From DATKFM01 sp963851215 (GTDB lineage: Bacteria > Pseudomonadota > Alphaproteobacteria > Dongiales > Dongiaceae): a stretch of 64,000 nucleotides of DNA. The stretch is from contig CAWKOG010000022.1 in assembly GCA_963851215.1 (NCBI GenBank), forward strand, positions 62,001 through 126,000. Direction: 5' to 3'. How positions within the stretch are numbered: the stretch's first letter is position 1; each line of letters opens with the position of its first letter. Positions 1 to 10,632 of the stretch are shown here, piece after piece. The translations under genes and the position numbers were made by a program. A model generated the notes under the pieces. That model did no database searches and was not told where the DNA came from. It was given only the letters and a program-made list of their open reading frames with translations.

Positions 1-125
1 GCACGCTGCTCGCGAAATACATCGTCGGCACGCGGGCCATAGACCTTCCACACATTGTTACAGGAAAGCCGAACGGGACGCGGTGTCTCGCTCTCTTTCG
101 ACGTCGCCCTCGGCGATTCTGTCAT
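1..125 (-). CDS. Glycine-betaine-type ABC transporter ATP-binding protein, N-terminal fragment (cut by window edge)
   Basis: Forty-one codons are visible from an ATG at 125 reading leftward off the window. After a polar start the frame reads CNNVWKVYGPRADDVF, which matches the beginning of ProV/OpuAA-type ATPases; the homologous stretch in the intact copy at 15.1 kb is CREVWKLFGGRAAEAL. The Walker motifs lie outside the window. It follows the broken substrate-binding gene on the same strand after about 60 bp, so the two probably formed one transcription unit (binding protein first, then ATPase). The function is inferred from this short alignment and the context. Confidence 0.6.
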   Translation of the reverse strand, partial: MTESPRATSKESETPRPVRLSCNNVWKVYGPRADDVFREQR

Positions 126-186
126 CAGCCGGTCCCGCAGGCCGCGCCAGCGCGCGGGTGGAAAGCTCCCCGCCCACGCGCCTAGT

Positions 187-1196
187 TCATTCGGCCGACA
201 ATGCGACGATGTCTACATGCGTCGCGGCGTCGACCCAGGGCCGCCACTTGATTTCGTTTTCGTCAACCCACTTCTTCGCCGCATCGGCGGCAGGAACTTT
301 GTCGACGTCGACCATCTTCATGAGGGGTGCCTGGTCGGCATTGGTGAACTGAAAAGCCTTCAGGACCTTGTAAGCTGCTGGGTACTTGTCCTTGAACCCG
401 GGCCAGACGAACTTCTTGATGTCCGGGACCAGAGGGCGCGCAGTCGAACGTCTTCTCCGAGTTGATGCCCCAGGACGGATCCGTTTCGCATTTTTCGTCA
501 TAGACCGGCAACTGGACTGCCCGGAGGTCGTACTCCAAGACGGCCCAGGTGGGTTCCCAGTAGTAGACCAGCACCGGCTCCTTGCGGGCGATCGCGGACT
601 TCACTTCAGCGACGATGGCACCCTCGCCGCCCGCGGGAACGGGGACCAAGTCGAGGCCGAGCGCATCGACCATCTTCGTCGTGTCGGGTGTCCATTCCTC
701 GGGATAGTCGACGATGCGTCCCTTGGGCGCAGTCTCGGGCGTCGCGAAGAGTTCGGCACAGCCCTTAAGTGCCTCCCAATTCGGCAAGCCGGGGCATTGC
801 GCCTCCACATAGGATGGATAGAACCAAGCCTCCTGACCGCGCAGTCCGAGCAGCCCGATGTCCTCGAGCTGCCCCTTGCCGACCATTCGTAAACTGAATT
901 CGCGTGGTCACCAGCCACTGCTCGAGGTAGGCATGGATCTCGCCATCAGCGACGGCCTGGAAGAGCGGAACGTTCGTCGTCGTGACGTACTCAACCTTAT
1001 AGCCCATGCGCGTCAGGATCTCGCCAGCCACCTTCATCGTGATCTCCTGCCCCGTCCAGTCAAGCTGGCCGAGAATGATCGGGTCCGGCGACTTCCGGAA
1101 TATTGCCGGCGAGAACAGGCGTTGTCAGCCCGACAGGAGCCGCGAATACTACTGCGGTCACAAGGCAGGCCAGAGACCTCTTCAGTGTCGATTCAT
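187..1196 (-). pseudogene. Glycine betaine/choline-type ABC substrate-binding protein, frameshifted
   Basis: This is a periplasmic binding protein of the ProX/OpuAC type, about 335 codons long, close to the 343 aa of the intact paralogue at 17.6 kb. An ATG at 1196 sits behind a good ribosome site (GGGAGGT). A signal peptide (LKRSLACLVTAVVFAAP) follows, then a QLDWTGQEITMKVAGEI segment equivalent to the first ligand-binding strand of ProX, and a C-terminal VDENEIKWRPWVDAA segment. At least three frame changes (near the start codon, near 900 and near 480) divide the frame into four pieces. Either the gene is dead or the assembly has indels. It precedes the partial ATPase on the same strand. Confidence 0.75.
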
Positions 1197-1313
1197 AAAA
1201 ACCTCCCTTTGTTTGCGGCCGGTTGTTTCCGGGCCGATTTTGCGCTGGGCAAGCACCCGGCGCGAATTGTCTGCAAACAGAGGCGGCAGCGTTGTATGCC
1301 CATGCTGCCCAGA

Positions 1314-2455
1314 TCACCAACATGCCGATTTTCGCAGACCTCCGGCAAGCGGGCAATAGGACCGGACCGTCGTTAGCACCGCTCTTTCATGTTGTTCACC
1401 GCCGCCGAAGCTAGCGCCATAGGCCGCCAACTTGTCGCGCCATGTCTGCTCGCGAAGAACAGCGCGATTGACCACACCGCGCGGCTCATGACCATGCATC
1501 ACAGCCAACACGGCGGCGATGTTGGCTTGGCCGATGAGACGCTACGCATTCGTCTGTCCAGCTGAGCGCATGCGGAGAAAGAACAACATTATCGAGACAG
1601 AGGAGCTCCTCGTCCTTGCCCGGCGGCTCCTGCTCGAACACATCCAGGCCTGCTCCGGCGAGGCGCCGCGAGCGGAGTGCCGCCACCAGCGCCTGTTGAT
1701 CGATGATCGGCCCCCGCGCCATGTTCACGAGGAATGCCGTCGGCTTCATCGCGGCAAGACGTTCCGCGTCCAGCAGGCCCTTGGTTTCTGGCGTCAGCGG
1801 ACAATGGACGCTGACGATGTCGGATTGGCGGAGCAAGGTGGCGAGGTCGACAAGCGTCACGTTAAGACAGCGTGCCAGCGAGTATCTGCATAAGGATCGT
1901 ATGCCAGGAATCGCATGTCGAAGGGGGTCGCGAGTCGAACGACCTCGGCGCCGATATTGCCGAGCCCGATGATGCCCAAAGTCTTGCCGATGAGTCCGAT
2001 GCCGGCGTAGTCCCCGCGCCGCTGCCATCCGGCGGTCCCCAGGCGCGCCAACCGGTGCTTGTCGAAAAGCTTCGTCGTTAACGCTAGGATCAAGGCCATT
2101 GTCGCCGCGGCAGCCGGACGGCGAACACCATCCGAAAGCCACTGCCACGGCGAGCCGCAGGCCGTCGCGGCATCCAGGTCGACATCATCGCAACCGACGC
2201 CAAATCGCGTGATCAGGGCGAGCCGGCCGTCGCGCGGAAAGCTCTCGCGCATAATGGCCATGGACATAGGCGTCGCGAGAAGGGCGTCGACACCAACAAT
2301 GTCGTCCGCGAGGACCCGGTCGCGTTGGGGCAAGACCTTGAGAAGCGATATTCGGATCGTCACTTCAGCGGCGCCAAGTCATAGTGCGCGTAGGCCGAGG
2401 CGTCGGTGTCACGGAAATCGCAGGTCAGCGCGACTGTGAAATCTGCCCATGCCAC
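1314..2455 (-). pseudogene. D-2-hydroxyacid dehydrogenase (NAD-binding), frameshifted
   Basis: This is a D-isomer-specific 2-hydroxyacid dehydrogenase, a family that interconverts 2-oxo acids and D-2-hydroxy acids with NAD(P)H. The pieces align end to end with the paralogue at 7.6-8.7 kb: an N-terminal TCDFRDTDASAYAHYDLAPL segment, the catalytic-domain RLALITRFGVGCDDVDLDAA, the Rossmann GKTLGIIGLGNIGAE, the substrate-site VNMARGPIIDQQAL, and LDVFEQEPP followed by LSPHALSWTDE with the catalytic His. Frame breaks lie near 2360, 1870 and 1505. The start is uncertain; a GTG at 2455 is the best in-frame candidate. It is either a decayed copy or damaged by sequencing indels. Confidence 0.75.
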
Positions 2456-2583
2456 GGCTCTTTGGCCGAGGAGCACGCCGGCGGAGCCACGGTGGCTCCA
2501 CCGACGCGGCAGACGATAGCATGGCGATCATGGCGCTACCAATGCACGGACAATGGTGCGCGGCCGAGCTGCGGTGAAACCGG

Positions 2584-3733
2584 ATGCGAATTGTCAAGGT
2601 CGAGGCGTTTGCGTTGCGCGGCTCCGGCAGCCAGGGCGCCTACGGCGCGCCCTATGGCGCCATCGTTCGCGTCATACACCGACACGGGCATCACCGGATG
2701 GGGCGAAACGGACAGTTGCCCTTCGGTCGTCAAGGCGATCATCGAGGCGCCCTACCATCACGAGCTGATGAGCGGGCTGCGGCCGCTTCTCCTCGGCCAG
2801 GACCCGCTGGACATCGCCGCGCTATGGCAGCGGATGCATCGCGGCACCAGCGGCTATGGACGCGACGGGGCGGTGGTCCAGGCCATGGCCGCCGTGGACC
2901 TGGCGCTCTGGGACATCAAGGGCAAGGCGATGGCGCGGCCGGTTCACGAGCTTCCTCGGCGGTGCTCGACGGCGCAGCGTTCGCGTCTACGCCACCCACG
3001 CGCTCGGCAGCACGTTGGCGGAATGGCCGCGTATGCCGCGCGCCTGCGCGATCGGGGCTATCCCGCGGTCAAGTTCGGCTGGTCGCCCCTCGGGCCTGAC
3101 CCCGATGCGGACGAGGCCATCGTGCGCACTCTGCGCGACCGCCATCAGGTGCGTCCGTGGACCTGCTGATCGATGGAGGTAACGCCTGGGACGTTGCTGC
3201 GGCAGCTCGATCGGTGCCGGCGATTTGCACCGTACAACCTGTATCTGGCTGGAGGAGCCGTTGCAGCCCGAGGACGTCGCCGGCTACGCCCAGCTGACGC
3301 AGCGCGCAGACACTCGCATTGCGGCCGGCGAACAGGCCTCAACATTGCAGAGTTGGAGCGGTTGATAGCGATCGGCGGATCCATGTGTTCCAGGTCGACG
3401 TCTCACGCGTTGGGCTGACGCAGGCCATGAATGTGGCCGCGGCGTCGCCGAGCGCATGGGTGTGCCCTGTGTCAATCACACTTACACCCTGGACATCAAC
3501 CTCGTTGCGTCGCTCCATTTCATGGCGCGATCCCAATGATCTCGCTGTTTGAATATCCCGCTATGCCCAATGAAATCAGGGACCACTTGTTCCGCAATCG
3601 ACCCAAACCCATCGATGGACAACTCGCGGTGCCGGCATAGCCCGGCCTCGGCGTCGACATCGACATCGATGCGATGGAGCGTTTCGCGAACACGTGCGGA
3701 CCTGAAGTGACGCTGCACCGGTGGCACACTTAG
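2584..3733 (+). pseudogene. Enolase-superfamily (mandelate racemase/muconate lactonizing-like) protein, frameshifted
   Basis: The ATG at 2584 starts MRIVKVEAFALRG, the usual capping-domain beginning of acid-sugar dehydratases. Recognisable parts then follow in changing frames: GITGWGETDS, RHxxPLLLGQDPLDI-like text, ALWDIKGKAMARPV, KFGWSPLGPD, VDLLIDGGNAWD (metal-ligand Asp), LEEPLQPEDVAGYAQL (second metal-ligand Glu), CVNHTYTLDINLVASLH, and the C-terminal PGLGVDIDIDAMERF. The total length, about 380 codons, is normal for the family. Five or more frame changes make it non-functional as written. Members of this family dehydrate or racemise hydroxy acids using Mg2+; the substrate cannot be told. 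Confidence 0.75.
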
Positions 3734-3752
3734 GTTCCATCGGTATGTCGCG

Positions 3753-4930
3753 CTATGCCGGAACCTGCCATTTCTTGAGCGCCGCCTCGTCGACTGTCGA
3801 TTCCCAATCCGGGCCGGTCGTTGGGAAACACGAAGCCGTCATCAAGCGTAAACAACGGCGCGCGGACGATCTCGTCTCGCCAAGGGCAGCGGGTCCTGGT
3901 CGCATTCGAAGTAGTCGCTCTTCGGCAAGGCATATAGTAACTGCAGGCAGGCCGCCGAGCTGACGACCGTGCTGTAGTTTTTCGCGGTGAAGCAGAGATG
4001 CTTCATTTGCGCGTAGTGGGCGATCTTGCGTGCTTCGGTGATGCCGCCGACTTGAACGATATCCGGTTGTACAACCTGGATGGCGCCAGCGTCGATCAGG
4101 CGCGCGAACTGATACTTGTCTGTCTCGGTCTCGAAACCGGCGATTGGGATTTTGAGTTCGGCGTGCGAGTTCCGCGCAGCCTTCGACATTCTCCGGGCTG
4201 TGTCGGCTCCTCGAACCAGCGGCACTTCCAGCAGCTCCATCTCTGTCGGCATATCGCAGCGCCATGGGCATATCGAGCGACGTATTTGCATCGCACATCA
4301 GGTCGCGGTCGGCGCCTATCGCCTCGCGCGCGGCGCGTATGCGGGCAAAGTCCTCGTCGACAGAACGTCGCAGCGGAACCTCTTCGAGCACGCCGCTGTG
4401 AACGACCTGCGGCACATTGCCGATCTTCATTTTGTAGCCGCGATATCCGGCCGCGCGAGCCTTTGCCACATCGGCCGCGAGATCATCGACACTGTAGTCG
4501 CGGCGGTAATACCCAGCGGACGCATATGCATTGATCGGCTTCCAAATCCACCGAGCAGGCGCCATAGGGGCTGGCCGGCTGCTTTTCCGATGATATCCCA
4601 TAGCGCGATATCGACGCCCGAAAGGCAGGCTAGCAACATGCCCTTGCGCCCGTGGTAATAGGTCTCCTGATAGACTTTCTCCCAGAGAAATTCCGGGCGT
4701 CGCGGGATCTTGGCCAACAATGAGCGGCGCGATCTCCTTCTCCACAATTGAGACGCTGGTTGCGTGCGGGCCGCCCCACATCGCCGCCTCGCCCCAGCCG
4801 GTGATATCGGGGTCATCGGTGTGGACCTTAACGAGCAGAGCATCGCGCGTCTGATATTCCCCGCGCGCGTAGGTGAGCGCGTATGGCATGCGTACGAAAG
4901 GCAGATCGTCTCGATACCCGTGATTTTCAT
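3753..4930 (-). pseudogene. Second enolase-superfamily dehydratase/racemase, frameshifted
   Basis: It starts at the ATG at 4930 (MKITGIETICL) and runs convergently toward the first enolase-like gene. The visible family parts are VRMPYALTYARGEYQTRD, DDPDITGWGEAAMWGG, YKMKIG (the KxK catalytic lysines), the metal-binding DANTSLD, a VQPDIVQVGGITEA segment, HLCFTAKNYSTV, and the C-terminal PGPDWESTVDEAALKKW-like end. At least four frame shifts split about 390 codons. It is clearly diverged from the neighbour, so the two are not a recent duplication. The role is probably dehydration of a sugar acid, inferred from the family and from the aldolases and dehydrogenases next to it. Confidence 0.72.
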
Positions 4931-5061
4931 TGTTGTCGCTGCCTCCCGAGGAACCTTGCCGATGCGGCCATCCTACACGAGTACCGTGTTGGCCAGTCAT
5001 GCTGGACTTACGTGATGCCGACCATGCGATGCTTTCAAAGAGCGTCGAGAGGTAGCGCGGC

Positions 5062-5900
5062 ATGGGCGACCGATATCTGAATGGTCGGACGGCATGGGTC
5101 ACGGGTGGCGCTTCCGGCATGGGCAGGGCCACGGCGATTGCACTCGCCGAGGCGGTGCAGACGTGGCCGTGGGCTCCTTGGTCTTGACCCAAAGGGAGGT
5201 CGTGCTCAAGGACCAAAACTGCCACACGCCCGAAGATCGGCACTGGCCGCTACCAAATCTGAGATCGAATCCTGCGGCGTGCGCGGACTCGCCCTACCGC
5301 TGGATGTCTGCTCCAGCGAGTCTGTGCGCGCCGCTTACGAGGCCATTATCAACGCGTTCGGCAAGATCGATATTCTGATCAACGCCGCGGGTTCTTCGAT
5401 CCGCAAGCTTATCGTCGATCATCCTGACGACCTGTGGCTGCGCATCATTGATGTCAACCTCAACGGGCCCTACCGAACGATCAAGCTCTGCCTGCCGGGC
5501 ATGATCGAGCGTCGGTGGGGCCGCATCGTCAATTTCGCCTCCACAGCAGCGAATGTCGGTTATCCCATGTACGCAGCTTATTGTGCGTCAAAGTCCGGCC
5601 TGCTCGGCCTTACGCGCTGCGTCGCGCTTGAAGGAGCCGAGTATGGCGTTACCTGCAATGCGGTAAACCCCGGATGGGTTGCAACGGACAGCAACTACTC
5701 TGCATGCCAGCAGGAGATCGAAATCTCCGGCGTGCCAGATGACCGTCGAGGAGTACCGGGCGAAAGTCGCCGCTGGCCTCCCACAAAAGCGGTTTCTCCA
5801 GCCTTCCGAGGTCGCCGCATTCGCCGTTTTTCTTTGTAGGGACGAAGCATACGGAATCGCCGGGGAAGATATCACCATCGCCATGGGATCCCATTGGTGA
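5062..5900 (+). pseudogene. Short-chain dehydrogenase/reductase (SDR), frameshifted
   Basis: The ATG at 5062 gives a canonical SDR start with TAWVTGGASGMGRATAIALAEA (TGxxxGxG cofactor motif). After one or two frame changes near 5150-5230 the frame continues with DILINAAGSS (NAG motif), the catalytic Ser in IVNFASTAANVG, and the active-site YCASK, followed by VNPGWVATD. A further shift near 5745 leads to the C-terminal FLQPSEVAAFAVFL and ITIAMGSHW ending at 5900. The length, about 280 codons, is usual for classical SDRs. All catalytic residues are present in the sequence but not in one frame. Substrate unknown; the neighbours suggest a sugar-acid or hydroxy-acid oxidoreductase. Confidence 0.75.
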
Positions 5901-5935
5901 CGCAGCGCCTTCTGCAGATAACGACACGGCACAGC

Positions 5936-6685
5936 ATGAGATCGAAGAAGAAAATCGGCAAGAAACCAGAAATCGCCTTTTGGCTCGAAACAGTGAGCCA
6001 GGCGGCTTGCGAAATCGCGGCGCTTGCCAAGTACCGGATCGTGCTCTTGGACATGGAGCACGGGGTTCTATCCATGGAAGCAGCCGATCGCCTCATTCCT
6101 TTCTGCCAGCGCCTAGGATTGACCGTCTATTCCCGCGTCGCTGCAGCCGAACGCGTGCCGATCCAGCACGCACTCGATTCCGGTGCCGACGGCGTGATCT
6201 TGCCGCAAATTCACGATGCGCAGCATGCCCGTGAAGTCACGGCCTTTGCCAAATATCCACCGCTGGGGACCCGCGGCATGGGCTACAGTCGGACCATGGA
6301 GTACGGCGCGACGCCGCACGGCTTTGCTGAAGCGGAAAATCGGCGCGCACGTTGCTATGCGATGATCGAAACGGCACGCGCGCTCGACGAGGTCGACATC
6401 ATCGCCTCACTGGAAACGGTTGATGGACTGTTTATTGGTCCAAGTGATTTGTCGTTGGCGCGAGGGCGTGGCACCTATCGGGCCACCTTGGGGGATGCCG
6501 TCGACGCGCGACGCGTGGCTGCCGCGGCGGCGGCGGCACGCAAACCATGGGCAATGCCAGCGCCTGATCGAAAGCTGTTCAAATTCGCCGCTAAGCACGG
6601 CGCCGAGTTCGTCAGTGTATCAGACGATCTGACAGCACTGCGCCGAGGATTCGCTAGCAGTCTAGTCGAAGCCAAAAGCAGCTAA
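5936..6685 (+). CDS. HpcH/HpaI-family aldolase
   Basis: A 249-aa class II, metal-dependent pyruvate-type aldolase of the HpcH/HpaI/RhmA family, which cleaves 2-keto-3-deoxy acids into pyruvate and an aldehyde. The open frame extends upstream to a TTG at 5894, but the ATG at 5936 (MRSKKKIGKKPEIAFWLE) is the better start. Motifs in order are VLLDMEHG (active-site His region), AAERVPIQHALDSGADGVILPQ, the GTRGMGYSR loop, CYAMIET, and DGLFIGPSDLSLARG. It follows the broken SDR on the same strand with the reading frames nearly touching, so they were probably co-transcribed. A second, clearly diverged copy lies on the opposite strand at 6.9 kb. Confidence 0.87.
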   Translation: MRSKKKIGKKPEIAFWLETVSQAACEIAALAKYRIVLLDMEHGVLSMEAADRLIPFCQRLGLTVYSRVAAAERVPIQHALDSGADGVILPQIHDAQHAREVTAFAKYPPLGTRGMGYSRTMEYGATPHGFAEAENRRARCYAMIETARALDEVDIIASLETVDGLFIGPSDLSLARGRGTYRATLGDAVDARRVAAAAAAARKPWAMPAPDRKLFKFAAKHGAEFVSVSDDLTALRRGFASSLVEAKSS

Positions 6686-6859
6686 GCGGCGGCAAGTGGA
6701 ACAGGCTCATCGCTTGCCACCCAATCAACCGAATGTTGCGAGTACCCTCAACCCACGCCATCAGCTCTCCGCCGGATAGGTGGCCCATCAACAGATGAGA
6801 CGCTATAGCGGTGCCTGCACCAGGATTCTGTCTGCCGCCCTGCTGCGATTGGCATCAAG

Positions 6860-7621
6860 TCATCGTTTCCCCGCCAGAGTGTTGAATGCATGCGCGAGGC
6901 CTGCTTGGAGGACAGCCAGGTCCTCGGCAATCGAGATGAGGTGAGCGCCGAGCGATTGCGCGAATGCGAAATCCTTGCGGTCACCCGCGGGCATGCCCAG
7001 GGACTTGCCGGCCTTCGCCGCGGCAGTGGCTATTCGGTGCGCGTCCTTGCGATCTTCCCTTCGCGCCTTGTATTGGCCGCGGCCGCGCGTCAGTGACAGA
7101 TCATAAGGGCCCATGAACAAGCCATCGACCGTATCCAGCCCGGCAATCTCGCCCACGTCACGCAGAGCACCGGGCGTTTCGATCATGACCAGGCATTTCG
7201 TGCGCTTGTTCTCCGCCAGGACAAAATTGTCCGGCGTTGCCGCATAATTCAGGGACCGGGGTGTGCCCATGCCGCGCAGTCCGAGCCTTGGGTATTTCGC
7301 ATAGGTCGATCCAACGCGGGCATGGTCGAGATCGCGCACCTGCGGCAGGATAATGCCGTGAGCACCCGCGTCCAGTGCCTGCTGTATCGGCACCCGGTCG
7401 GGCGAAGCAACCCGGACATAGACGGTTAGTCCAAGCGCACGGCTGTGTGCGATCAGCCGGTCGGCCAACTCAACACTGATCGTCCCATGTTCAAGATCGA
7501 TCAGCACCACGCTATAGCCGATCGCAGCCGCCATCTCGCAGGCCCAATGATTTGGTGATGCAATCCAGCAACCGATCAGCGGCTGCCGCTTGTTCTTTGG
7601 TCCCCTGGGCTGAACTTTCAT
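6860..7621 (-). CDS. HpcH/HpaI-family aldolase, second copy
   Basis: A 253-aa aldolase of the same family as the preceding plus-strand gene. I chose the ATG at 7621 because a GAAGGAAG ribosome site precedes it and because it overlaps the stop of the upstream dehydrogenase (ATGA overlap), implying translational coupling. Motifs are VVLIDLEHGTIS, ASPDRVPIQQALDAGAHGIILPQ, GLRGMGTPR, CLVMIETPGALRD and DGLFMGPYDLSLTRG. It is the last gene of the minus-strand transporter-dehydrogenase operon. It probably cleaves the keto-deoxy acid formed by this pathway; the actual substrate is unknown. Confidence 0.87.
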   Translation of the reverse strand: MKVQPRGPKNKRQPLIGCWIASPNHWACEMAAAIGYSVVLIDLEHGTISVELADRLIAHSRALGLTVYVRVASPDRVPIQQALDAGAHGIILPQVRDLDHARVGSTYAKYPRLGLRGMGTPRSLNYAATPDNFVLAENKRTKCLVMIETPGALRDVGEIAGLDTVDGLFMGPYDLSLTRGRGQYKARREDRKDAHRIATAAAKAGKSLGMPAGDRKDFAFAQSLGAHLISIAEDLAVLQAGLAHAFNTLAGKR

Positions 7622-8707
7622 GGATCTTCCTTCTTTGTTGCGCTGCGCCGCGGGCCTTGATTTGCTCCGGCTTGCAGAGATTCGAGCTTTCTGCGCCAAG
7701 CAGCCTTAGCAATGACCTCGGTATTTACGATGTGCGGCGGCGGTTCGCCGGACAGCAGGTCCAACACCGATCGCACCGCATCACGGCCGCAGCCAGCATA
7801 GAGTTCGTCAGTCCAGCAGAGCGAATGGGGAGTAAGGACCACATTTTCGAGCCGGAATATCGGATCAATGGGATCCGGCGGTTCTGAACTCGAAAACATC
7901 AAGTCCGGCACCGGCGATGCGACGAGCGGCCAAGACCTCGGTGAGCGCCTTCTGGTCGACGGTGCCGCCGCGCGAGGTGTTGATGAAATAGGCCGTCGGT
8001 TTCATCAACGCAAGGCGGGCAGCGTTGACGATTTGCCGCGTCTCTCGCGTCAGCGGACAGTTGACGCAAAGCACGTCGGACTGCCGGAAGAGATCGTCGA
8101 TGGACATAAGCCTGACACCAAGCTGCGTCGCCAATTCAACATTGGCGTAGGGATCAAAGGCGATGAATTTCATGTCGAGAGGCCGGGCCAGGCGGAACAT
8201 CTCGGCGCCGATGTTGCCGAGACCGATGGAACCGAGCGTCTTGCCGGTGAGGCCGACGCCGGTCCGTGTCCCGGCGGCGGTCCAGCCTTCGATGCCTTTT
8301 CCTGTCAGCGGCGCTTTTACCAAGAGCTTGGTCGTCAATGCGAATATCAGCGTCAGGATAGACACTGCGACCGGTCGGCGCACGCCGTTTGGAGTATTCG
8401 TCACGGCAACCCCGTTCTCGGTGGCCGCGTCCAGATCGATATGATTGAACCCGGCGCCGAACTGAGCGATCAGCGCGAGGCGGCCCTTACTGTCGAAGCT
8501 CCCGCCTCCAATTCGCGAACCCGACAATATCAGCGCATCGGCACCAGCGACCTGCTCGGGCAAGATTGTATCGGTCGGCTTAAGGAACTTGAACTCAATT
8601 CGCGGGTCGCGCTGCAGCGGCCCGAAATCGAATTCGGCAAATGCCGGCGATCCGTCGGCCCTCAGAAAATCTCCGCTAGCAATCACGCTATAGCGCCGCA
8701 TATGCAA
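7618..8707 (-). CDS. D-2-hydroxyacid dehydrogenase with one frameshift
   Basis: NAD(P)-dependent D-2-hydroxyacid dehydrogenase, about 360 codons. The N-terminal frame (start 8707, MHMRRYSVIASGDFL) carries RLALIAQFGAGFNHIDLDAA, GKTLGSIGLGNIGAEMFRLA (GxGxxG), the catalytic-Arg region FINTSRGGTVDQKAL and AGLDVFE. A frame change near 7890 leads to a second frame with PEPPDPIDPIF-like text, LENVVLTPHSLCWTDE (catalytic His) and the C-terminus. The final TGA overlaps the ATG of the aldolase. Only one indel separates the two pieces, so this may be a sequencing error in a working gene. It lies about 30 bp downstream of the ABC ATPase and is probably in its operon. Confidence 0.8.
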
Positions 8708-8740
8708 TGCTCATCCTGATGAGAACCTTCCATGGTGCCG

Positions 8741-9826
8741 TCAGCCGCTTTGCCGCGGTAGGAAGCTGCAGGCGGTCGCGTCCCAGCTCACGCGCACGCC
8801 GCTGCCGATGGGATAGGGGTGTCTGCTCGTGGCCGCTGTTTCCGCCTTCAGCAGCTCGGCTATGCCCGGCAACTCGATGCGATAGGAATAGCCGGAGCCG
8901 CGATAGGCGAAGTCTCGCACCGTGCCGATAAGCCCCTCGTCGCCTTCGGACATCTCCATCACGGTGACAGCTTCGGGCCGCAGCACCAGCCATGCAGCGC
9001 CGACAACGCCCGCTGTTTGTGATGTCGTCATTGTCCCACCGGCGACGCTGACCGTTGACTTGGCGCTTCCGCCGGCGGCCACCTTCACCGCCAGTACATT
9101 GGCGTCACCGACAAAGCGTGCCACGAACGGCGTCGCAGGCCGACGGTAGATCTCTTCCGGCTGGCCGATCTGCTCGATGCGGTTATCCCTGAACACGGCG
9201 ACGCGGTCCGAGAGGGCCAGCGCTTCGCGCTGGTCGTGAGTGACATAGATGAAGGTGCCACCTGTTTCCCGATGCACGCGGCGCAGCTCCTCCTCCATCT
9301 CCAAGCGAATCGCGAGATCGAGGGCAGAGAGCGGCTCGTCCAGCAGCAACACCTTCGGCCGCGCGATTAGCACCCGCGCCAGCGCGACCCGCTGCATCTG
9401 CCCGCCGGACAGTTCATTGCTGCGGCGCCGCTCGTATCCGGCGAGCCTCACCAGCGCCAAGGCCTCCGCTACGCGCCGATTGACCTCGGCCTCGGTAGTA
9501 CGCGCCAGGCGCAGGCTGAATGCGATGTTCTCACCCACATCGAGATGAGGGAACAGCGACGGCCGCTGGAAAACCGTGTTTACCGGGCGCTTGTGCGGCG
9601 GCACTTTGGTTACGTCCCGAGCTTGCAGCAGTACGCGTCCTTCACTCGGCCGGAGAAATCCGGCGATGACGCGCAGCAGCGTGGTCTTGCCGCAACCGGA
9701 CGGGCCGAGAAACGTGACGAACTCACCCGGCTTGACAGAGAGATTGATCTGCTTCAGTGCCGTCACTCGTCCATAGTGATGCGTCACGCCGTCGATCCAC
9801 ACCGACGATTGTGCGCCTGCGCTCAT
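8741..9826 (-). CDS. ABC transporter ATP-binding protein, spermidine/putrescine (PotA) type
   Basis: A 361-aa ATPase that would power the adjacent permeases. Walker A is GPSGCGKTTLL, the Q-loop region is NTVFQRPSLFPHLDV, the signature is LSGGQMQRVALARVL, Walker B is VLLLDEPLSALDL, and the H-loop is YVTHDQREALAL. A C-terminal TOBE-type domain (about residues 270-355; AAWLVLRPEAVTV, DFAYRGSGYSYRI) is typical of the PotA/MalK branch. Its start overlaps the upstream permease stop by 4 bp. The order binding protein-permease-permease-ATPase is typical for Pot-type importers. The substrate could be a polyamine or another small organic cation or acid. Confidence 0.9.
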   Translation of the reverse strand: MSAGAQSSVWIDGVTHHYGRVTALKQINLSVKPGEFVTFLGPSGCGKTTLLRVIAGFLRPSEGRVLLQARDVTKVPPHKRPVNTVFQRPSLFPHLDVGENIAFSLRLARTTEAEVNRRVAEALALVRLAGYERRRSNELSGGQMQRVALARVLIARPKVLLLDEPLSALDLAIRLEMEEELRRVHRETGGTFIYVTHDQREALALSDRVAVFRDNRIEQIGQPEEIYRRPATPFVARFVGDANVLAVKVAAGGSAKSTVSVAGGTMTTSQTAGVVGAAWLVLRPEAVTVMEMSEGDEGLIGTVRDFAYRGSGYSYRIELPGIAELLKAETAATSRHPYPIGSGVRVSWDATACSFLPRQSG

Positions 9827-10632
9827 GCCGGCGCCTCCCCGCGTCCTCGCGCGAGATCCTTCCGCAGCGTCATCACAAACGCGATGACAAACAGGACCAG
9901 CGTCACCCCCAGCAGCAATGTCGAGATCGTGTTGATCGATGGATCAATCGTCCGCCGCATGCTGGACCAGATGTAGAGCGGCAAGGTGGATTGCGAGCCG
10001 ATGACGAAGAAGGTGATGACGAACTCATCGAACGACAGCGCGAAAGCGAGTGATGCCGCGCCGATCACAACCGGCCGGATTTGTGGCAGCGTCACCTTGG
10101 TGAACACTTCCCAGGGTCCGGCACCGAGATCCGCCGCTGCTTCCTCAAGCGTCAGATCCATGCGGTCCAGGGCCGCCTTGGCAATTAGCAGGAAGTAGGG
10201 AAAGACATATATGAAATGGCCGAGCACCACCGTCACCAGCGACAGCTTCAAGCCGGCCCGGGCGAAGAACACCAGCAGCGCGAGGCCGAGGAACAGGCCG
10301 GGCAGGGTGATCGGCACGAAGAATAACAGCGCTAGCGGGGCCCGCCAGCGAGAGCCGCTGCGGCTCAGGCCATAGGCCGCCAGGATGCCCAGAACCAGCG
10401 TCGACAGTGCCACCGCCGCCGCCACGATAAAGGAGTTCCAGGTCGCGGCCCGGAACGGCGCCGACGACAGCACCTCGCGATACCAGCGCAGTGAGAATCC
10501 CGTGAAGGGAAAGGACAGCGATGCCGTCTCGTGGAAGCTGAACAGCACAACGATGGCCAGCGGCACGACCAGGAACAGAAGCGCCGCGACGGCAATGCCG
10601 CCGCTGAGTGGGCTTCTATCGATGCCTTGCAT
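9823..10632 (-). CDS. ABC transporter permease, PotC type
   Basis: A 269-aa inner-membrane permease with about six hydrophobic helices; the first is AVAALLFLVVPLAIVVLFSF. The cytoplasmic coupling EAA loop reads EEAAADLGAGPWEVFTKVTLPQIRP, as in the BPD_transp_1 family. A second copy of membrane segments follows, ending in TLLLGVTLVLFVIAFVMTL. Its ATG overlaps the stop of the upstream permease (TGATG), and its own stop overlaps the ATPase start, so all three are translationally coupled. It pairs with the upstream PotB-like permease as the heterodimeric channel. Confidence 0.88.
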   Translation of the reverse strand: MQGIDRSPLSGGIAVAALLFLVVPLAIVVLFSFHETASLSFPFTGFSLRWYREVLSSAPFRAATWNSFIVAAAVALSTLVLGILAAYGLSRSGSRWRAPLALLFFVPITLPGLFLGLALLVFFARAGLKLSLVTVVLGHFIYVFPYFLLIAKAALDRMDLTLEEAAADLGAGPWEVFTKVTLPQIRPVVIGAASLAFALSFDEFVITFFVIGSQSTLPLYIWSSMRRTIDPSINTISTLLLGVTLVLFVIAFVMTLRKDLARGRGEAPA